NCBI GenBank assembly: GCA_944739405.2
Contig: OX123182.2
Location: forward strand, 21,277,326 to 21,341,325
Source of the DNA: Euclidia mi
Taxonomy: Eukaryota > Arthropoda > Insecta > Lepidoptera > Erebidae
DNA: 64,000 nucleotides
Direction of reading: 5' to 3'
Position 1 is the first letter of the stretch, and every line of letters begins with the position of its first letter. Of the stretch, positions 63,774 through 64,000 are shown piece by piece. Below the pieces are notes generated by a model, which worked only from the letters and a program-made list of their open reading frames with translations, did not search any database and had not been told where the DNA came from. The position numbers were made by a program, and so were the translations under genes.

Positions 63774-64000
63774 TTCGGGTGGTATTTTTCACTATTTGTC
63801 ACAAATTTCCTAATTTGGTAGAATTTCTTAAGCTATGGCAACACTGAGAGGTTTGTGATCACCCTGTATTGTCTATAATCACTTCCGTTGACAGTTTATT
63901 CGACAGTTCTCCAGCACAATTTTTCGAAAATATGTGGGTGGGATAAAATATTTATTTTGTCGAACTGTCATCAACTACGAATCACTAGTTTTATCACTCT
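63774..64000 (-). other. probable LINE 5' region and flank
   Basis: Sequence upstream (minus strand) of the ORF1 start, without a recognised feature. The LINE 5' end cannot be placed by reading. Confidence 0.35.

Larger units (their letters stand above)
60104..63790 (-). mobile_element. CR1/Jockey-like LINE, nearly full length, 3' end inverted
   Basis: On the minus strand: ORF1 (63773-63054), endonuclease (63012-62521), linker and RT start (62383-61704), RT core (61526 to about 60830). The RT C-terminus and 3' non-coding region (60132 to about 60827) are in plus orientation, so the last 0.7 kb is inverted relative to the rest. A 3' terminal hairpin (CACACGCATCAGC...GATGCGTGTGTG) occurs at 60780-60812 and, partly, at 60104-60131. 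Several frame breaks make it inactive. Confidence 0.87.

Overview
The window reads as repeat-dense nuclear DNA from an insect, most likely a moth or butterfly. It is AT-rich. It carries Helitrons with CTAG 3' ends, several tRNA-headed SINE families, RTE and CR1/Jockey-like LINEs, hAT elements, a BEL/Pao element and an errantivirus with a baculovirus-F-like envelope gene. No host gene with a convincing exon-intron structure was found. Almost every recognisable reading frame belongs to a mobile element, so the stretch is probably intergenic or deep intronic.

Layout. 1-1676: 3' part of a Ty3/gypsy element with an 868-bp LTR. 2663-5848: two minus-strand Helitron copies in tandem between host A and T, with a decayed helicase and a hAT MITE inserted later. 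6525-10690: a minus-strand LINE split by a 2.06-kb hAT element that itself carries RTE remains. 11331-18650: possible borders of an old THAP-domain DNA element, filled with nested MITEs, SINEs and a 1.9-kb terminal-inverted-repeat (TIR) element. 18655-21506: tandem duplications and small Helitrons. 21507-32906: mostly unrecognised DNA with scattered SINE, LINE, RTE, Helitron and hairpin elements. 32907-35495: an element with 408-bp TIRs enclosing LINE ORF1 and endonuclease remains. 35786-36251: a fragment resembling the C-terminus of a P/THAP9 transposase. 37142-42180: a complete-ended BEL/Pao element (TSD GTAAT, LTRs of equal length that look identical) whose pol is mostly replaced by a 10-bp minisatellite. 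42511-50935: an errantivirus (TSD GTAC, tRNA-Leu primer site) with a broken gag-pol and a long open env. 51365-60100: LINE, SINE and Helitron fragments in otherwise unrecognised sequence. 60104-63790: a nearly complete minus-strand LINE with ORF1, endonuclease and reverse transcriptase, whose last 0.7 kb is inverted.

The elements depend on one another in ways the sequence shows. SINE tails of TGATGA repeats match the RTE tails, which suggests RTE enzymes move them. Short Helitrons would depend on a full-length relative, and the MITEs on hAT or other transposases. Nesting with intact target-site duplications gives a relative order of insertion in several places.

The most interesting signals are three hammerhead-ribozyme-like motifs (24846, 31931 and 18660). 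In two of them the core positions 3 and 8 are swapped together (G3/C8 instead of C3/G8), which would keep the pair. Also notable are repeated short perfect palindromes that look like templated inverted duplications, a tRNA-Leu-like segment inside an LTR, and a minisatellite that stays open in all three forward frames. All calls are from reading alone; no database search was run.
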